Shown: in pieces, positions 59,194 through 64,000 of the stretch
Layout: each line of letters begins with the position of its first letter
Position numbering within the stretch: the stretch's first letter is position 1
Source: Panopea generosa
Taxonomy: Eukaryota > Mollusca > Bivalvia > Adapedonta > Hiatellidae
NCBI GenBank assembly: GCA_029582155.1
Contig: CM055900.1
Span: 42,805,124 to 42,869,123, forward strand
Reading direction: 5' to 3'
DNA length: 64,000 nucleotides
The notes under the pieces: model-generated
The model's input: the letters and a program-made list of their open reading frames with translations, nothing else
Database searches by the model: none
What the model was told of the DNA's origin: nothing
Made by a program: the position numbers and the translations under genes

Positions 59194-61094
59194 TCGTATC
59201 GGATTATAGATTTGGTTTGCATTTTGACAACTTGGCTATTGAAAACCAATGCATTTTAATATTACAACACTAAAGACGTTTTTATAAGCATTCAACTAAC
59301 GTACAGCCAGATATGAGAATGAAGACTTGATCATTACATTCATCATCCAAACAGAAATGTTAAACATAATTTTGTGTTCATCTACTACGTTTAGTTGTTA
59401 TCATATCTGTGTTAAACATTTCGTGTTCATCTTCTTCGTTAAGTTGTTTTCTCCGAATTATGGAGGAGATCGAGCGATGAGAATAGAGGTAGCATGTTTT
59501 ATTACCCCTTATAAACAGATTTTAACTTGGAATTAACCCGAATTTGATATTTGCTTTTTTGTTTGTCGCGTTTTGTGCTTCCAAGAAATTAAATCAGGAG
59601 CTATTGTTAATAATTAACACGTTTAAGATCGCGATTATATTACAGTAAACAACTATGTAATAGATATATTACATTAAAATCGGTCAACTTTATCCAAACA
59701 GACTGGATGTATCTATTGAAAACTTATATGGAATATCTGCAGACATTTTATTATGCGAATACAATGTAGCTGTCTTACTGGAACATAAATACAATTTGCA
59801 AGCTCCCAACATACATGGAACAAAGTCTGGCATTCTCATAAAAATATCAGCAAAATAAAACATCCAACATAAACGTTTTGTAAGTTAACATCTAAGCAAA
59901 ACATAGACGTTTTCGTAGCATCTCGGGTGTTTGGTATACGTAATTAACTCTTACACAACAAATATCGTTTATTCTCAACTTGATAAATTTTATTTACAGG
60001 CAACCAACTGAGACGTCTCCTATTTACATAAACCTAAAACATAGTTACTGTAATCAAGGAATACGATATGTTGAGGAATCGCTTTATTTCCTAGTTGTTA
60101 TCAAAGACCTAGTATATGTCACGGTTGTTTTAGTTAGTCCTTCTGGGACTTCACTATCAATGTAATTGACAAATTCGTCCCTTCGAATATGTCATCCACA
60201 CGTTTCAACCAGCTCTTGGTCATAAGGGGAGGTAAAGCGACTCTCCAGGCGCAAGAAGAGAATATATCGCGTGGCAAAAGACTCCGTTACAGAACGACAT
60301 CAACCGCTGCATTATAAGGACCAAATAAAATAGTACCAAATAGTTTCAAAATGCAATTGCCTTAGCAGAGAACGCAGAGATCCAAATTCGATTTTATTGC
60401 GAGTTTTTGTTCTATCAAACAGAAAGCAAAACACTTCAAATATGCGGTAGTCAAAGCATACAGCTTCCACTAAATTGACAAACTTAAGCACAACATTTTT
60501 TTTGTTATGATGCAAATATCAGGTATACATCTAGTTTGACGAAATTAAAAAGTCAAAGGTCACAAAATAATATTATTCGCAAAATGTTGAGCTGCAACAT
60601 ATATATTTATATATATGAAATAACAATATTTATATTTAAGATGTTTGTTATACATTTTACAAATAAAACTGATTCATTTTGAATATATTTTTGAATGTGT
60701 ATGAAATGATGTGTATCATGCATTAAGGTCAATGGGTCAAAGGTCAACTATTAAAATATTAAGGAGGGAATTGTTCAAAACTTGTATTCTTTTATTAGAT
60801 TTTATCTTTATTATGGGATATTAATCATAATTAGGTGATTTGTTTGCTTCATGTCATCATACACACAGAGATTAACTGTATATTTTGTTATTGATGGATA
60901 TATCAATATATACATAGTTGGAATGAACTTGACCTTACATGCCTTTCTTCGGCATTTTTTTTACAAAATGCAGCTGCATGTAAATTGATAGATGTGCTGT
61001 ATGTATCAACATTTTAGAGATTATGCTTTTTCAAATGTAGGGGATATTAAGGCAATGGATGTTACATATGGTCTGTCCAATGGCATTACAGCAG
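59194..61094. other. Upstream intergenic stretch
   Basis: AT-rich sequence upstream of the transglutaminase gene. No gene, RNA or repeat recognised. Confidence 0.55.
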
Positions 61095-62941
61095 TATATC
61101 ACAGTAACAGTTAAGATTAACCACTAGCACTAGCACATTGAAAGTCCTGGTCCTGATATCTTTGTATAAGCAGGTTGGTAGCAATACGATATGAGAAACA
61201 AAACACTGCATGTTGTTTGGCAAATCTAATGAGAACTCTAATATTTAACATTGAGTCTGATTTACATTGAAAGTGTAAAACATGACAATTAATTATCATA
61301 AGCATAAATTAAATGGCGAAATCTAAATCCCAAATAACACTTTACCCCAATCCTCGTTATCACACAACATTTCTACAGCCTTAACAAATAAAATATTAAA
61401 TCAAATTGAAGATAGGTAGGTCAAATAAATCATTGAAACTGTCTCTGAGAAATGATGACAAACACAATGAGCTACTAGCAACAGATGATACAGCACTGAA
61501 GAAAAGGAAATTATATTAAAGTCACATCTGGATTTGGTAGCTATAAAAGTATTGAAATTAAAAATGCATCTACAGCAGTACCAGAAAGTCTATATTTGTT
61601 AAAATAACTCTTTTCGTGGGAGACGTTGTATTTTTGACATCAAACATATATCAAACAAGACATACATGTCCAATTGGCTAAACGGCAAAAGTCACTAGTA
61701 GAGCTAGTTACCTCTATGCAGACTCCTGTATTGTATAATATGGTCCATGTCATTGTTACCACTCTTGCAGAATGCAATCATATGAAATATAAATCTGGGC
61801 TACTTTTTAATATATAATAGTTAAATTGGGAAAACAAACTCTCAGCACTAAACATTTACTGCACCAGTAAACTTTAAAATCATAAAATCTTCGGCAGCTT
61901 TAGATATATAGATTTTTCATTATCTAGACCAACACCCACACAAAGAAAGCAACTCTATCAATGAGCAATTATATAGTTATCATTATTATATCTGGAGCAT
62001 TTCCAGACAAATGTATATTAGGCTTCCTGTCCTTTCTCGGCGCATCAGTACATATAAATGAAACTCTATGAATGGTATTCTATAAATGTTAAAATATAGT
62101 TCAAAACTGTAATAGGTGTACTGCGCGACTAAGGAAATAAATACAATGGTTAAATTCCTATGTATGTTAAATAATAACTATTGGAGAATCAGTGATTAAT
62201 TTGCCAAATCTTACTGTTTTAAATCTGAGCCAAAATCCAGATTGAACAGAATTGCAACTGATATGATCTGATATCGAAATAATTTTAAATGCATATAAGG
62301 ATAACTAAACTAATTATTGAAGTCCTATTTAAATGTCAATAGGAATTGTAGAAATTATTATAGCAACTACTAGTGCATATTTAGGAAGATCGGCCGTTAT
62401 CATTTTAAAAAAAAGAATAAAGAAAGTCCTTATTCAATACATTGATATGTTCAGACAGATCATAGAAAATGTATCTATAGCTATAGTAACTTTATAGTAT
62501 ATCAATCAAAATATCAAACAAGCAGTGTGTAATGTGTGTAATTGGTCAAGAACAACATGCACATTTATTAAAGCAAAACATAGTGAATTTCAAAAACTAT
62601 TGATTAACCGCAGTTCTTACAACATGAACTGTTTTCTGTTCTTCTTGCCCTGAGCTAAAGATCTAATACGACTTATGACCTTCCTAAACACATGATCTCG
62701 GTCATATTCTAGAGTTAAGAGTAATTAACAATAAAGTGATAGCCAGGAACTTGTCCCAGGAAAAGTAAGAATCATGCTGATCACTAATTTCAACTTATTT
62801 AGAACGACCCATAGGTCAAGTGTTCTTCCTGATAGTTGATAACATATACAATGCAAAGTTAGTAAATTGTAATACAAATCAAGTGTACATGATCGAATTT
62901 ATGAAAAGGAGACTTTTCAAAAGGCATATCTTATTATTCTT
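61095..62941 (-). repeat. Right arm of the long inverted repeat
   Basis: Reverse-complement partner of 22622-25310; see that entry for matching blocks. It is shorter because about 790 bp is missing around 62755. It contains no open frame of interest. Confidence 0.75.
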
Positions 62942-63285
62942 ACACTGCCAAGTTAATATAATGGGATGTACTTGCAAAGCCCATAGCTCATTACATATTA
63001 TCGAATAACTTGATATTACACAAATTTTGTTTAATATTGATCAAATACTGCTTAAATATATTTAATAGTATATATAATATTGCATATTAAATGATATAAT
63101 GATTTTACTCTCAATTACGATTGACTGTATTCTCACTTTGAAATACCATTATTCTTTTTAATAACTTGTAAATGAATTTTCATATTATGTTATTAAAAAA
63201 AGTGATAGATAAGCCTGTTTAGGCTGGGTACAACGTTTTATTACAACTGTTATGTTTGTTTGTGTATTGTATTGTAATCATGTCA
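62942..63285. other. AT-rich spacer
   Basis: Very AT-rich; no feature recognised. Confidence 0.6.
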
Positions 63286-63287
63286 CG

Positions 63288-63346
<59 letters not shown>

Positions 63347-63378
63347 ATATATAAATAAATAAATAAATAAATAAATAA
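63286..63378 (+). repeat. (AAAT)n microsatellite
   Basis: About 23 tetranucleotide units with one imperfect unit (atat at about 63349). The repeat reads through as FIYLFIYL on the minus strand and artificially lengthens an open frame there. Confidence 0.95.
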
Positions 63379-63379
63379 T

Positions 63380-63840
63380 GTTGTTGCAACCTTGATGAGA
63401 GCTTTCGAAACAACATATGCATGCACATTGTTAAGTATTTTTAGCCAATTCAAAATTTGAAAAAAATCTGATTTACTCCCTTTTAATGCCCGTATAAGGT
63501 ATTTTATTTCACTATATACATGTATATATATTAAATATTGATAAACATCAAAATACTCGAGCCGTTTATCGGTATTATTTCTAATGTACATTTTAACGGA
63601 GATAAACTCCCAAGGAAAGACTTTTTCTGTTTGTGTCAATTGCCAGATAATTAAAATATGTTTGTTAAGGTTGGTATGGTCCGTACATACACATACGGTA
63701 TGATAATTTTCGTTTAAACCCTTCATAGCAACTGTGTTGTTTAAAATCCTAATATCTTTAATACACAGTCTGCCGGAGAATACCAACCCGAAGCGTGAAT
63801 ATCTAGTGACTTCCTGTGCATGCCTTTCATCAATTGCCAC
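63380..63840 (-). other. Unassigned minus-strand open frame
   Basis: About 150 codons before the AAAT repeat, starting at a GTG. Segments such as RHAQEVTRYSRFGLVFSGRL and VAMKGLNENYHTV are not low-complexity. Part of it (about 63690-63750) also occurs diverged at 12985-13040, so it may belong to a dispersed element. An AG is placed plausibly at 63847 for a splice acceptor (TTTATAG). I cannot name a domain. Confidence 0.2.
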
Positions 63841-64000
63841 ACACCTATAAACGGAATCTATTAGCTACACAATCTAAATGGTTTTAATGTTTTCGTATTC
63901 TTTCCATTTGCCGATCCAATGATTTTTAGATCTAAAATATTTGCTTTCATACTAAACTCGTGTTGAATAATACTCAAGAAGTTTTGTATTCGATTTTAAC
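63841..64000. other. Right edge of window
   Basis: 160 bp of AT-rich sequence with nothing recognised. Confidence 0.6.

Overview
This is a piece of animal (eukaryotic) nuclear DNA, AT-rich, with spliced genes, SINEs, satellites and an LTR retrotransposon. The best guess is a marine bivalve mollusc. The reasons are an annulin-type invertebrate transglutaminase, tRNA-headed SINEs of a kind I recognise from bivalve genomes (notably the one at 41427-41710), and a BEL/Pao element. The species assignment is inference; the gene and element calls rest on visible motifs and splice logic.

One host gene spans nearly the whole window on the minus strand: a calcium-dependent transglutaminase (protein-glutamine gamma-glutamyltransferase). 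I could place two alternative first exons (58160-58304 and 55218-55359) and twelve further coding exons down to 4271. All join in frame: with exon 1B the visible coding length is 1995 nt, or 665 codons. The catalytic Cys is in exon 6 and the catalytic His and Asp in exon 8. The end of the second C-terminal beta-barrel is missing and must lie left of base 1. Both first exons begin with an N-myristoylation-type MGxxxS motif and end in the same phase.

The introns are swollen by repeats. Tandem arrays differ from intron to intron: 77 bp at 6.2-8.6 kb, 55/110 bp at 9.0-9.7 kb, 39 bp at 26.4-29.8 kb, an unrelated 39 bp at 40.1-40.7 kb, 48 bp at 42.4-47.9 kb, 21 bp at 49.9-50.8 and 51.9-52.4 kb, and 16 bp at 50.8-51.9 and 56.1-57.3 kb. 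Together they make up about a quarter of the window. Intron 9 also holds a young, nearly intact BEL/Pao retrotransposon (13720-22402) in opposite orientation to the gene. It has near-identical LTRs and a 5-bp target duplication. Upstream of gag it carries an extra SGNH/GDSL-esterase-like reading frame, the most unusual element cargo here.

Other structure includes an old inverted repeat with arms at 22.6-25.3 kb and 61.1-62.9 kb, a diverged direct repeat (0.6-1.0 and 13.1-13.6 kb), and several SINE copies, some only 8-39 bp inside introns. Two open frames at 58.3-58.9 kb (+) and 63.4-63.8 kb (-) cannot be assigned.
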